A DNA stretch of 64,000 bases from SpSt-398 sp041752235 (GTDB lineage: Bacteria > Bacteroidota > Bacteroidia > Chitinophagales > Chitinophagaceae). The notes under the pieces were generated by a model that was not told where the DNA came from, searched no databases, and saw only the letters and a program-made list of their open reading frames with translations. The stretch is taken from positions 61,010-125,009 of the forward strand of contig JBGSHM010000019.1 in the NCBI GenBank assembly GCA_041752235.1, written 5' to 3'. Every line of letters begins with the position of its first letter. The first letter of the stretch is position 1. The translations under genes were made by a program, and so were the position numbers. Of this stretch, positions 1 to 9,000 are shown piece after piece.

Positions 1-2
1 CC

Positions 3-1088
3 GCCGATGGAAAATATCTTTATTTCAGCTCCGACCGTAAAAACGGGAAGGGTGGTTTTGATATCTGGGTTGCCACGCTTGACGCACAGGGCAAACCAGG
101 TACACCCATCAATGCCGGAGCCATGGTCAACACTCCGGGAGATGAGATTGCACCCTATTATCAATCCAGTTCCACCACCCTTGTCTATAGTTCCAATGGA
201 AAAGGTGGTATGGGTGGGTTTGATCTCTTTAGTGTGGAAGGAAAAGAAAATGAATGGATACACCCGCTGAACCTGGGGCATCCCGTGAATTCATCGAGAG
301 ATGATATCTATTTCTATGCCGCCGAAAACCAATCCATACTGGCTCGTGCTCTGGTTGGATCTGACCGCGGTACAGGTTGTTGCCTGGAAACCTATCAGGT
401 AACCAAAAAACCCAAGACACAATCCATGTCGGGCACCATCCTGGATTGCAAAACAGGAAGTCCTCTTGCCGACGTAGAAGTTGTGCTGAAGCAAAATGGC
501 AAAGCCATTGCCCAAACAACCACCAATGAGCAGGGTCAATATCGTTTTCAACTGGAAGGTGAAAGAGCCAAAGGTCTTTCCATTCAATTGAAAAAAGTGG
601 AATTCTCCGACACCACCCAATCACTTATCACCAGTACGATTGATGAAACGGATCTGCTGGAAGACCGCATCGCGTTTGAGCCTGGCTGTATCGCAGCCAT
701 AGAGCCACCTCCGGTGGAAAAACTCGTCATTCGCGTAGAAGATGTGGTGACCGTTTATTTTGACTTTGACAAACACAACCTTAAATCACCAGCCGTTGCT
801 AAACTTGATTCCATTTACACCGTCCTCCTCGAGAACCCGGGTGCGACCATTCAGATCTCCGGATATACCGATGGATTGGGAACCGAAGACTATAACAAGG
901 TCCTGTCCGACAAACGCGCGCGGGCTTGCGCCAACTATCTCATCCAGAAAGGGATCGACCCCGTGCGGATCAGTTTTGTCTCCTTTGGCGCCTGCTGCCC
1001 CGTGGAGATGGAACTCCTGAACGGACGCGACAACCCCGATGGCCGGAGCAAGAACCGGAGGGCGTTGATCAATGTGAAGAAATACTAG
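3..1088 (+). CDS. OmpA-family protein with WD40-like propeller and CRD domain (5' end missing)
   Basis: The frame is open from base 3, so the N-terminus lies outside the window; 361 residues are visible. They show PD40/WD40-like propeller strands (YFSSDR, YSSNGKGGMGG; residues ~1-85), a carboxypeptidase-regulatory-like fold beginning at MSGTILDCKTG (~142-195), and a C-terminal OmpA peptidoglycan-binding domain (~250-361) with YFDFDKHNLK, SGYTDGLGTEDYN and NRRALINV. The order propeller-CRD-OmpA matches PorE of the type IX secretion system and the OmpA proteins paired with PorP/SprF. In the known family an N-terminal TPR region precedes the propeller, which cannot be checked here. Likely role: anchoring an outer-membrane complex to peptidoglycan. 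A T9SS cargo is encoded two genes downstream, but assigning PorE itself rather than a paralogue is inference. Confidence 0.85.
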   Translation, partial: ADGKYLYFSSDRKNGKGGFDIWVATLDAQGKPGTPINAGAMVNTPGDEIAPYYQSSSTTLVYSSNGKGGMGGFDLFSVEGKENEWIHPLNLGHPVNSSRDDIYFYAAENQSILARALVGSDRGTGCCLETYQVTKKPKTQSMSGTILDCKTGSPLADVEVVLKQNGKAIAQTTTNEQGQYRFQLEGERAKGLSIQLKKVEFSDTTQSLITSTIDETDLLEDRIAFEPGCIAAIEPPPVEKLVIRVEDVVTVYFDFDKHNLKSPAVAKLDSIYTVLLENPGATIQISGYTDGLGTEDYNKVLSDKRARACANYLIQKGIDPVRISFVSFGACCPVEMELLNGRDNPDGRSKNRRALINVKKY

Positions 1089-1095
1089 GATTTCT

Positions 1096-1204
1096 CGGAT
1101 GACGCTGATTAGGAGGATTGCACGGATTATTTTTCAAAATAGGTAGAAGATTTCTATACCATTGAAAAAGTAATCCATGAAATCCTCCTAATCAGCGTCA
1201 TCCG
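1096..1204. repeat. long intergenic inverted repeat
   Basis: Bases 1096-1130 and 1170-1204 are inverted copies; the outer 24 bp match perfectly and the remaining ~11 bp carry only a few mismatches. The core reads ATGACGCTGATTAGGAGGATT. A further degenerate copy (TAATCCTCGTAATCAG) follows at about 1206-1222. The element sits between the OmpA gene and the promoter of the ABC-F gene and can fold into a hairpin of about 35 bp with a ~40 nt loop. It has no T-tract, so a simple intrinsic terminator is unlikely. It looks like a dispersed intergenic repeat family member. Confidence 0.85.
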
Positions 1205-1246
1205 TGTAATCCTCGTAATCAGTGAAGTCCTTTGGCCTATTTTATG

Positions 1247-1254
1247 TACCTTTG
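1247..1254 (+). promoter_or_regulatory. TAnnTTTG promoter -7 element of the ABC-F gene
   Basis: TACCTTTG matches the Bacteroidota sigma-ABfr -7 consensus TAnnTTTG. It lies 22 nt before the ATG at 1277 and inside any longer reading frame. It therefore supports 1277 over upstream in-frame starts. Confidence 0.65.
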
Positions 1255-1276
1255 CGGCTTCTTAAACGAAGCGAAA

Positions 1277-2914
1277 ATGATCAGTGTCAACAACGTAACC
1301 CTCTCCTATGGAAAAAGGGTCCTGTTCGATGAGGTTTCCCTGAATTTCACCAAAGGCAATTGCTACGGCGTAATCGGTGCCAACGGTGCCGGCAAATCCA
1401 CCTTTTTAAAGATCCTGAGTGGCGAGATCGAACCCAATAAGGGCACGATAACCATTAGCCCCGGCGAACGGATGGCCGTACTTAAACAAAACCATTTTGA
1501 ATTTGATGAAGTGACCGTCCTGAATACGGTCCTGATGGGACATAGCAAACTCTGGGCGGTAAGTAAGGAAAGGGAGACGATCTATGCCAAAGAAGACTTT
1601 ACCGAGGAAGATGGAATGCGTGCGGGTGAGTTGGAACATGAGTTTGGTGAAATGGGTGGTTATGAATCAGAGAGCAATGCCGCGGCTTTGTTGAGTGACC
1701 TGGGTGTTAAAGAACAATTTCATGCCAGCCGGATGAAAGATATTCCCGGTAACCTTAAAGTACGGGTGTTATTGGCACAGGCCCTGTTTGGTAATCCGGA
1801 TATTTTGTTATTGGATGAACCGACCAACGGACTCGATATTGAAACCATCAGTTGGCTGGAAAACTTTTTGGCGGATTATGAGAACATTGTTCTCGTGGTA
1901 AGTCACGACCGTCACTTTCTCGATGGCGTTTGTACCCATGTGGCCGATGTGGATCGTCAGAAGATCAAGATCTTTACCGGGAACTATACCTTCTGGTACG
2001 AATCATCTCAATTGATGGCCCGCCAATTGAGTGATAAGAATAAAAAAGTGGAGGATAAACGTCAGGCATTGATCGACTTTATCGCTCGCTTTAGTGCAAA
2101 TGCCTCCAAATCAAGACAGGCAACAGCCAGAAAAAAGGCGCTGGAGAAACTCACCATTGAGGAGATCGAACCCAGTAACCGCAAATACCCCGGTATCATT
2201 TTCCAGCCACAACGCGAAGTAGGTAACCAGATACTGAACGTGGAAAAGCTGAGCAAGAGCGTGGATGGCCGTGTGTTATTTCAGGATGTCAGTTTTACCG
2301 TCAATAAGGGAGACAAGATCGCCTTCTATAGCCGTGACCCGCTGGCCATCACCAGCTTTTTTGATATCATCAATAACGAGGCAAAACCCGATACCGGAAA
2401 ATTTGAATGGGGTACTACGGTAACGACAGCCTATCTGCCAGTGGAGAATACAAAATATTTTACCGAAGAGTATAATCTCATGGATTGGTTACGGCAGTAT
2501 GTACCCGATTGGGTCACGGATGCCGATGAGCCATTTATCCGTGGATTTCTGGGTAAAATGTTGTTTAGTGGGGATGATATCATGAAGAAAACAAAAGTGC
2601 TGAGTGGAGGAGAGAAAGTGCGTTGTATGATCAGCCGGATGATGTTGCAAGGTCCGAACTGTATCATCCTTGACCAGCCGACCAACCATCTTGACCTGGA
2701 AAGTATTCAGAGCTTCAACGAACAATGCGTGGCCTATAAAGGAATCGTTTTGATTTCTTCGCATGACCACACCTTTATGGAAACAGTGGCCAACCGGGTG
2801 ATCGAACTGACACCTTCCGGCATCATCGATCGGTTGATGACCTTTGATGAATATTTGGAGGACCAGCGCGTGCGTGAGAGCAGGGAAATGATGTATCCGG
2901 AAGCCGTAGCATAA
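1277..2914 (+). CDS. ABC-F family ATPase (YkpA/YbiT-like) with one degenerate nucleotide site
   Basis: This 545-residue tandem ABC protein has no membrane segments, so it is a soluble ribosome-associated ABC-F ATPase of translation factor or antibiotic-protection type. NBD1 has a canonical Walker A (GANGAGKS, residues 34-41) and Walker B LLLDEPTNGLD, but a poor signature (PGNLKVR). NBD2 has a good signature (LSGGEKVR), yet its Walker A position reads SRDPLAITSF (~352-361) with no Lys, and its Walker B reads ILDQPTNHLD with Gln467 in place of the catalytic Glu. The inter-domain linker is rich in Lys/Arg (residues ~245-305). Start 1277 gives the usual MISVNNVTLSYG opening just before the first beta strand and fits the upstream promoter. 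The exact subfamily and target are unknown. Confidence 0.9.
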   Translation: MISVNNVTLSYGKRVLFDEVSLNFTKGNCYGVIGANGAGKSTFLKILSGEIEPNKGTITISPGERMAVLKQNHFEFDEVTVLNTVLMGHSKLWAVSKERETIYAKEDFTEEDGMRAGELEHEFGEMGGYESESNAAALLSDLGVKEQFHASRMKDIPGNLKVRVLLAQALFGNPDILLLDEPTNGLDIETISWLENFLADYENIVLVVSHDRHFLDGVCTHVADVDRQKIKIFTGNYTFWYESSQLMARQLSDKNKKVEDKRQALIDFIARFSANASKSRQATARKKALEKLTIEEIEPSNRKYPGIIFQPQREVGNQILNVEKLSKSVDGRVLFQDVSFTVNKGDKIAFYSRDPLAITSFFDIINNEAKPDTGKFEWGTTVTTAYLPVENTKYFTEEYNLMDWLRQYVPDWVTDADEPFIRGFLGKMLFSGDDIMKKTKVLSGGEKVRCMISRMMLQGPNCIILDQPTNHLDLESIQSFNEQCVAYKGIVLISSHDHTFMETVANRVIELTPSGIIDRLMTFDEYLEDQRVRESREMMYPEAVA

Positions 2915-2924
2915 ATACACAAAA

Positions 2925-2948
2925 GGCCCCCGACAAATGTCAGGGGCC
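2925..2948 (-). terminator. intrinsic terminator of the PhoX-like gene
   Basis: Stem GGCCCCTGAC / GTCGGGGGCC with one internal mismatch and a 4-nt loop. On the minus strand it is followed by TTTTGTGTATTT. It lies between the convergent ABC-F and PhoX-like genes, 29 nt past the latter's stop; on the plus strand no T-run follows. Confidence 0.75.
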
Positions 2949-2977
2949 GCCGCTATAATTACAATTCCCGTTTCAAT

Positions 2978-4960
2978 CTATTGAATAACTAACTTTACAA
3001 GTTCCTCCTTATCGTTCATAAGGATGTAGGTTCCCTTTTTAAAGTTAGACGTATTGATCTCCCGAGTATTCTTTACCTGGAGGACAACTTTTCCACTCAT
3101 ATCAAAAATGGTAAGATTAGACAGTTTGTTCAAACGAACAAAACCTTGAGCCGGATTGGGATATACATCCAATTTGGGCTCGTTTCCGGTTTTATCTTCA
3201 GCCACTTCCTGTGTCAAGCTACCATTCAGGGAAGGTGCAGCTTGAGCAGAGAATGTTCGAAGGTCGTCCGATCCATGATAAGAGGGTTTTCTTCCTGCCA
3301 GGGTTTTTGAGGCAAAAAGGATTTGACCGCCCTCTGCTAAATTGGTACTTCCACCTATAATGGGGCTGCTTAAACTGTGACCTTGCACATCTAATAATAA
3401 TAGCGTTTCACCGGGTCTTGTTAAAAATAAGTCCGTAACATCGAGTACTCCGGAGGACTCCCAGTTACCAATATCAGTAGGTGCGCCATCTGTTTGTTGG
3501 AAAGGCACGGCATTGCGATCCATTTCCAGTATACGGGTAGCAGCTCCGGATTCCGGATCCAGTTGCCAGAGTGAGGCTTCGATTTTACTGGTAAGTCCAA
3601 AAGTTGAGATCGAACGATCTTCATTGATATAGATAAAGCCATTATCAGCCCATTCCAGGTTATCCGGACTACGGATACCAAAATCAGGTCCGGCAAACTG
3701 GCCACCACCTGCATCTTCCCCATCATAAATGATCTTGATTGTAGCGTTGATATTGTCGATCATGGAAAGGGGTTTGTTCAGGTTCTGCCAAAGGCTTGTA
3801 TTTTGAAAATCAATGATATAAACATCACCCCAACTATCAACACCGCCTAGCCAGGAACTCAATCCGGTGGAGGCCATTACAACCTGGGTACCATCCTGTG
3901 GATTTCTGGCCAGATCTTCTGGTCGGGAAAACCGAAAATAATTTTTGGCATCAGCCAGGGCTTCCTGTGTTGCCTGATCGGCAAATCCCTGGGCATCATA
4001 TCCAGGAGTGCCGGCATTGGCCGGAGCATAATGCTGAATTTTTACAAATTTTCCTGACCGAACAGCGCCTGTTCCATTAAAGGAAGTCAGGTCACGATCT
4101 CCACCATCGGCTACCCAAACGTACAACTGACCATTTGCCAAACCATTACTCCGAAGGAAATTGGATTTAGGGGCATTCCCCATAGGTGAGCTACCTTTTT
4201 GTCCAATATAAAGGATCAGAGGTGCGGGTCCGCGGTCGTCGCCAATAAGGAAAGCCACCTTGTTTGTACCAAAATTTTCAATTGGCACTATGTTTTCAAA
4301 GGCAGCCCGTCCTGCCATGGGCACCACGTGTAATTCTTTAGAGTTTACGTCCAGGGCAGTCAATTGTCCACCATCCGTTTCCTCACCAGCAAAGAAAATA
4401 TCACGGGTAAATCCATATTTACCTGCATTGACACCATAACCCGAACAAAACCGGTTGAATCCCAAAGTGGTGCTTGTACCTTCGTTAATCTGAGTGGCGC
4501 TGGAAACAAGGATACCGGCCCTGTCATAAATTTTGTCATAGGCAAGACCCATTGATTTGACTTCTTTGGTAATACGCGATAATTCAATTGAATTCATGCG
4601 TGCCCCGGTCAGGGACAATCCATTTGCAAGCGTGTAAGCATAACCCCGGCTATCGGCCAATTCACTGTTCACGACTACCCGTACATTCAGCCCTTTTTTC
4701 CAGGCCCCGATACCATCTAAAATTCCTGTCAATTTGTAACCAAACCTGGTTTGGTTAACATCTTCTCCGGCATTGTTCGTCTCCCCAACAGTAACGACAG
4801 GCTCTACTGTCCAACCATTCTTGATGTTTTTGGTAACCCCGCGCATCATGGGGGCTTCCTCCGTTTTGAACCCCTGTTGAGCCATAGCACTCGTACCGGT
4901 CATCAAACCGATCACACCGGCTATGCCCCAGGCTTTCAGAAGTGTAATTTGTGTTTTCAT
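2978..4960 (-). CDS. PhoX-like (DUF839) secreted phosphatase-family protein with T9SS sorting domain
   Basis: 660 residues. A Sec signal peptide (MKTQITLLKAWGIAG...SAMAQQ) leads into a DUF839/PhoX-type propeller. Family-like motifs are RPEDLARNPQDGTQVVMAS (residues ~345-365) and SPDNLEWADNGFIYINED (~430-450). The last ~75 residues are a type A T9SS C-terminal domain beginning VYPNPAQG and ending in a KGTYIL/LVKLVIQ strand pair. PhoX enzymes are Ca/Fe-dependent alkaline phosphatases usually exported by Tat; here Sec plus T9SS would place the protein on the cell surface. Calcium ligands cannot be confirmed by eye, so phosphatase activity is inferred from family. The gene is transcribed alone, with its own terminator and an A/T-rich leader shared with two other exported-protein genes. 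Confidence 0.85.
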   Translation of the reverse strand: MKTQITLLKAWGIAGVIGLMTGTSAMAQQGFKTEEAPMMRGVTKNIKNGWTVEPVVTVGETNNAGEDVNQTRFGYKLTGILDGIGAWKKGLNVRVVVNSELADSRGYAYTLANGLSLTGARMNSIELSRITKEVKSMGLAYDKIYDRAGILVSSATQINEGTSTTLGFNRFCSGYGVNAGKYGFTRDIFFAGEETDGGQLTALDVNSKELHVVPMAGRAAFENIVPIENFGTNKVAFLIGDDRGPAPLILYIGQKGSSPMGNAPKSNFLRSNGLANGQLYVWVADGGDRDLTSFNGTGAVRSGKFVKIQHYAPANAGTPGYDAQGFADQATQEALADAKNYFRFSRPEDLARNPQDGTQVVMASTGLSSWLGGVDSWGDVYIIDFQNTSLWQNLNKPLSMIDNINATIKIIYDGEDAGGGQFAGPDFGIRSPDNLEWADNGFIYINEDRSISTFGLTSKIEASLWQLDPESGAATRILEMDRNAVPFQQTDGAPTDIGNWESSGVLDVTDLFLTRPGETLLLLDVQGHSLSSPIIGGSTNLAEGGQILFASKTLAGRKPSYHGSDDLRTFSAQAAPSLNGSLTQEVAEDKTGNEPKLDVYPNPAQGFVRLNKLSNLTIFDMSGKVVLQVKNTREINTSNFKKGTYILMNDKEELVKLVIQ

Positions 4961-4990
4961 TTCAGACTTTTTTAGTTAATGATTAATTAC
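4961..4990 (-). promoter_or_regulatory. A/T-rich 5' leader motif (copy 1, PhoX-like gene)
   Basis: Minus strand, directly before the ATG: GTAATTAATCATTAACTAAA followed by AAAG. The same block with few changes, starting 30-32 nt before the ATG, precedes the genes at 42720-44180 and 44300-47215. No Shine-Dalgarno is present. A translation-enhancing A-rich leader is the likeliest meaning. Confidence 0.5.
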
Positions 4991-5091
4991 GACCATTTAG
5001 GTATCCAATACTAGAACAACTATGTTACCATCATATCACAGGATTCTTAAATTTGTATAACCAAAATGTTAGGTCATAATTCATTTTGCAG

Positions 5092-5113
5092 AGATATTCA
5101 CCAGATATTCACA
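5092..5113. promoter_or_regulatory. tandem 11-bp direct repeat, possible response-regulator site
   Basis: AGATATTCACC is followed at once by AGATATTCACA, then a partial TATTCG. The 11-bp period suits binding of an OmpR/PhoB-type dimer. It lies 24 nt before the GNAT gene and about 130 bp upstream of the divergent PhoX-like gene. Confidence 0.4.
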
Positions 5114-5136
5114 TATTCGAACATTACTATTAAAAT

Positions 5137-5565
5137 ATGAAGATTGAAATAATCAAACATGGAAGCAGTGCCTATGAAGCGATGGTGGCACTTCGCACAG
5201 AAGTATTAAGAAAACCGTTGGGTCTTTCTTTTACAAAGGAGCAATTGGAGGCTGAAAGTTCAGATGTGATTGTAGCCGGAATGGAAAACGACCAGGTAGT
5301 AGCCTGTTGTATCCTTACCCCCCATGAAGAAGGTGTTCTCCAATTACGCCAAATGGCGGTCTCCTCACAAATACAATCGAAAGGAAGGGGAAGGGCGATC
5401 GTTGAATTCGCAGAAAATTGGGCACTGGGCAATGGCTATCATACATTGATGATGCATGCCCGTGATGTGGCGATCGGGTTTTATGAAAAATGTGGCTACT
5501 CCCTCGTAGGCGAAGGTTTCACCGAGGTAGGTATTGCCCACCATCTGATGGAGAAAAAGCTCTGA
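5137..5565 (+). CDS. GNAT family N-acetyltransferase
   Basis: 142 residues, a single GNAT fold. The acetyl-CoA pyrophosphate loop is seen as LRQMAVSSQIQSKGRGRAIV (residues ~68-87, R/Q-x-x-G-x-G/A type), followed by the beta5 region and the closing FYEKCGYSLVGEGF typical of the family. Substrate is not predictable; close family members acetylate small amines or protein termini. It is divergent from the PhoX-like gene, with a 176-bp A/T-rich gap that holds an 11-bp direct repeat. Its stop codon abuts the 3' end of the next, convergent small gene. Confidence 0.85.
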   Translation: MKIEIIKHGSSAYEAMVALRTEVLRKPLGLSFTKEQLEAESSDVIVAGMENDQVVACCILTPHEEGVLQLRQMAVSSQIQSKGRGRAIVEFAENWALGNGYHTLMMHARDVAIGFYEKCGYSLVGEGFTEVGIAHHLMEKKL

Positions 5566-5817
5566 TCAATTGTCCACTTCGGTCTCGTAGAAACCAGCAT
5601 TGGCCAGCAGCGTGATCGGCTCGATATAATTCAACAAAGTATTGCGGATGATCTCCTTGATCTCGGTCTGGCTGATACAATATGCCGCATTGGTCAGCGA
5701 CAATTTGTAGGAACTGATCTTGTACAGAGCCAAACGGGAAACATCCATGGTGTTATCGTCGATGAACTGGAATTGCTCGGCGATATAAGCGGAGTCGTTG
5801 TGGTACGGGACAGTCAT
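5566..5817 (-). CDS. small conserved-type hypothetical protein, 83 aa
   Basis: The family is not recognised. It is an acidic, soluble 83-residue protein with no signal peptide or membrane segment and few charged repeats (MTVPYHNDSAYIAEQFQF...). The mix of aromatic and aliphatic residues suggests a folded helical domain. Its stop directly abuts that of the convergent GNAT gene, and no other gene occupies this strand. Codon use looks normal for the window, which argues for a real gene, but it could still be a chance frame. Confidence 0.5.
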   Translation of the reverse strand: MTVPYHNDSAYIAEQFQFIDDNTMDVSRLALYKISSYKLSLTNAAYCISQTEIKEIIRNTLLNYIEPITLLANAGFYETEVDN

Positions 5818-6028
5818 ACCTTGGTGGATTTGGTTTTTACAGATAAAGGATCTTGTCTAAAACGTAAAAGTTCTCTTAAAATTGTACCCCGCTATCCGTT
5901 GATCCTTAAAAGTTTATGTAGAATTTGACCGACAAGGGCCGTCGGGGGTGTTAAGGTAATTTAGCAAATAAAGGATTGGTACTGAATTTGTTGAACAAGG
6001 TTTAAACAGTAAATTTACCTTTAAATAA

Positions 6029-9000
6029 TTGTCCCTGAAGCGATTCAAGAAAATAAGCCTCTGGGTTCTCGGGATTTTGCTCTTCCTGCTAACCGCCTGC
6101 TACCTGATGATCCAGTCTGAATGGGGACAGAACTATATCACCGGGAAGATCACCAGCCGTCTTTCCAAAAAGCTCAATGCCCAGGTCCGTATCGGTCATG
6201 TCAGCCTTTCGCTTTTCAACAAAATTAATATCGATGATGTGTTGGTAGAAGACCAACACCAGGATACATTGATTACTGCTGGACGGATTCGGGTACGCAT
6301 CACCGATTGGTTTTTTGTAAAGGACGAGGTGGAACTGAAATACATTGGGTTGGAAGACGCCCGGGTACAGTTAAAAAGAACGGACTCGGTGTGGAACTAC
6401 CAGTTCCTGATTGATTATTTTTCAGGCGGAGGGGGTAGTGGCAAAGGGGGTGTTGAACTTGATCTCAAGAAAATAGAATTGACCAATGTCCATTTTGACC
6501 AGATCGATCAATGGCGTGGGGAGGACATGAAATTTTATGTCGGTAAACTCGACCTGGATGCGGAAGCCATCAATTTTGGACAGAAACAAGCATCTATCAA
6601 TAGCCTTGTACTTTCCCAACCCGAATTATTGATCCGTCAATATGTGGGTAACCGACCTAAAAAAACAACCCTGAAATCACCCGAACTCCCGAATGGTGAA
6701 AAAGTAATTGATTCCCTGTTAAAATGGAATAAAGCAGGCTGGGTATTGCAGGCCGATCTGATCGAAATAAAAAATGGTTCTTTTCGTACAGAAAGAGCCG
6801 GTAAAGAACCCCTTCCCTATTTTGACGGACAACATATCGCCTTTACTTCTATTAAAGCGGAGTTCCGGCAACTACATTGGGAAAAGGATACGATACAAAC
6901 TCAGCTCAGTCTGAGCAGTAAGGAACGAAGCGGGTTTGAAGTAAAATCCATTGTGGCCAATGCCAAGGTTACTCCCGAAAGCATGGCCTTTACAAAGATG
7001 GAGATACGGACAAACAAGAGTATCATTCGCCAGGCCTATACGATGCGGTATGTGGATTTCAATAATGACATGGGTGATTATATCAACAAGGTCAGGATGG
7101 AAGCCGATTTCGCCGATGCGGAGATCGACAGTGATGATATAGCCTTTTTCTCCCCTAACCTCTCCGAATGGAAAAAGAAGATCCGGGTAAATGGAAGGGC
7201 ACGCGGAACCGTGAGTGATCTGTTTGCCGATAACCTCGAAATCAGTGCCGGTGAGAATACCTACCTGAATGGAGACATTAGTTTGGTAGGCTTACCGGAT
7301 ATAGACCAAACCTTTATTGACTTTAAGGCCAATCGGTTCAGGACCAATTATGCGGATGCGACGGGCCTTTTTCCTCAATTACGAAAAATAAAAAATCCCA
7401 AACTCAGTTCTGTCCAGTACCTGGACTTTACAGGTAGCTTCACAGGATTCATTCGCGACTTTGTAACCTATGGAAATATTCAGACCAATCTCGGCCGTAT
7501 TACGACCGACTTGAACATGAAGCTTCCAACCGGCAGAGCGCCTATTTATTCAGGAAATATTTCCGCCCATAATTTCCAACTGGGCAAATTCCTGGATAAT
7601 TCAAACCTCGGGGCGATCAGCTTTGATGGGAAGGTATTGGGCCGGGGGCTTGAATGGGAAAGCCTGATCGCTGGGATTGACGGTCGGATAAAATCCGTGA
7701 TCGTTAAAAACTATGAGTATAAAAATATCACCCTGAACGGGCAAATGGATAAGCGCCGGTTTACCGGTCTGGCCACAGCAGACGATGAAAACCTGGATAT
7801 GAAAATGAACGGGGTGATCGATCTCAATGGTGAAACCCCCAGTTTCGACCTGGTGGCCGAGATCAACCGGGCTTCCTTAAAAGAACTCAATCTTTCAAAT
7901 GAAAACCTGGGGGTGAATGGAAAATTCAACCTCAATTTTACCGGAGACAATATTGATAATTTCTTAGGGACCATCACTGGTTCCAATATTGAGTTCATCC
8001 GGGATACGGTCAGTCTTCAACTAAAAGGATTATCTGTTATCTCCGATATTGAAGACGGGAAAAAACTACTCAGCCTGGAATCGGATGAAATCTCGGGTGA
8101 GGTGCAAGGGGATTTTTCGCTGCGTGAGCTTCCGGCAGCCTTTACCCTTTTTCTCAATAAATACTACCCCTCATATATCGCCCCTCCCCGACTGGATCCC
8201 GGCAAGGAAGTGTTCACTTTTTCCATTCGAACCAGATATGTGGATGACCTGACTAAGATCATTGACCCACGGATCACCGGACTTAGTAATAGTACCATCA
8301 AAGGACGGATCAATCTCCCAAATAATGAATTGGAACTCGATGCCGACATTCCCTATTTCGCCTATAACAACATACAGTTCAACAATACCCAGATACAGGC
8401 GCGTGGCGATCTTGAAAAACTGAGTTTCACCGGGGCTGTTGATCAGGTCAATTTCAGCGACAGTACCTATCTGCCCAATACCAAATTGAGTTTTGTTTCT
8501 CAAAATGATATCTCGGATGTGCGGATCGTCACTGATCGAAATACAGGTACACTAGGAAATACCGAGATCGGGGCCCGCGTACAAACCTTTGATGACGGGG
8601 TATCCGTTCAGTTTGATTCATCCTCCTTTGTCCTGAATGGGAAAAAATGGAGTATTGATGAAAATGGAGAACTGAGTTTGAGAAAGAATACGGTCTCGTA
8701 TGGCCAGCTTGTATTACGCGAAAGCAATCAGGAGATCAAACTCTCCACCATTCCCTCCGACATCGGCGATTGGAATGATGTTCGCATTGATCTGAAAGAT
8801 ATCAACCTGGGGGATATTTCACCCTATGTAATGAAAAATGGACGGGTGGAAGGAGCAGCATCGGGAACGGTGATGATCGAGGACCCACAGAACAAACTGA
8901 ATATTCTTTCTGATATACGCACCAATGAATTGCGTTGGGATGACGACTCCATTGGACAGGTCAATGCCAAGGTTACGTATATCAGTAAGACCGGTGAATT

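Noticed and set aside
229..624. Antisense frames over the OmpA-like gene and similar shadows elsewhere
   Set aside because: They follow the codon pattern of the strongly supported sense genes and show no family motifs.
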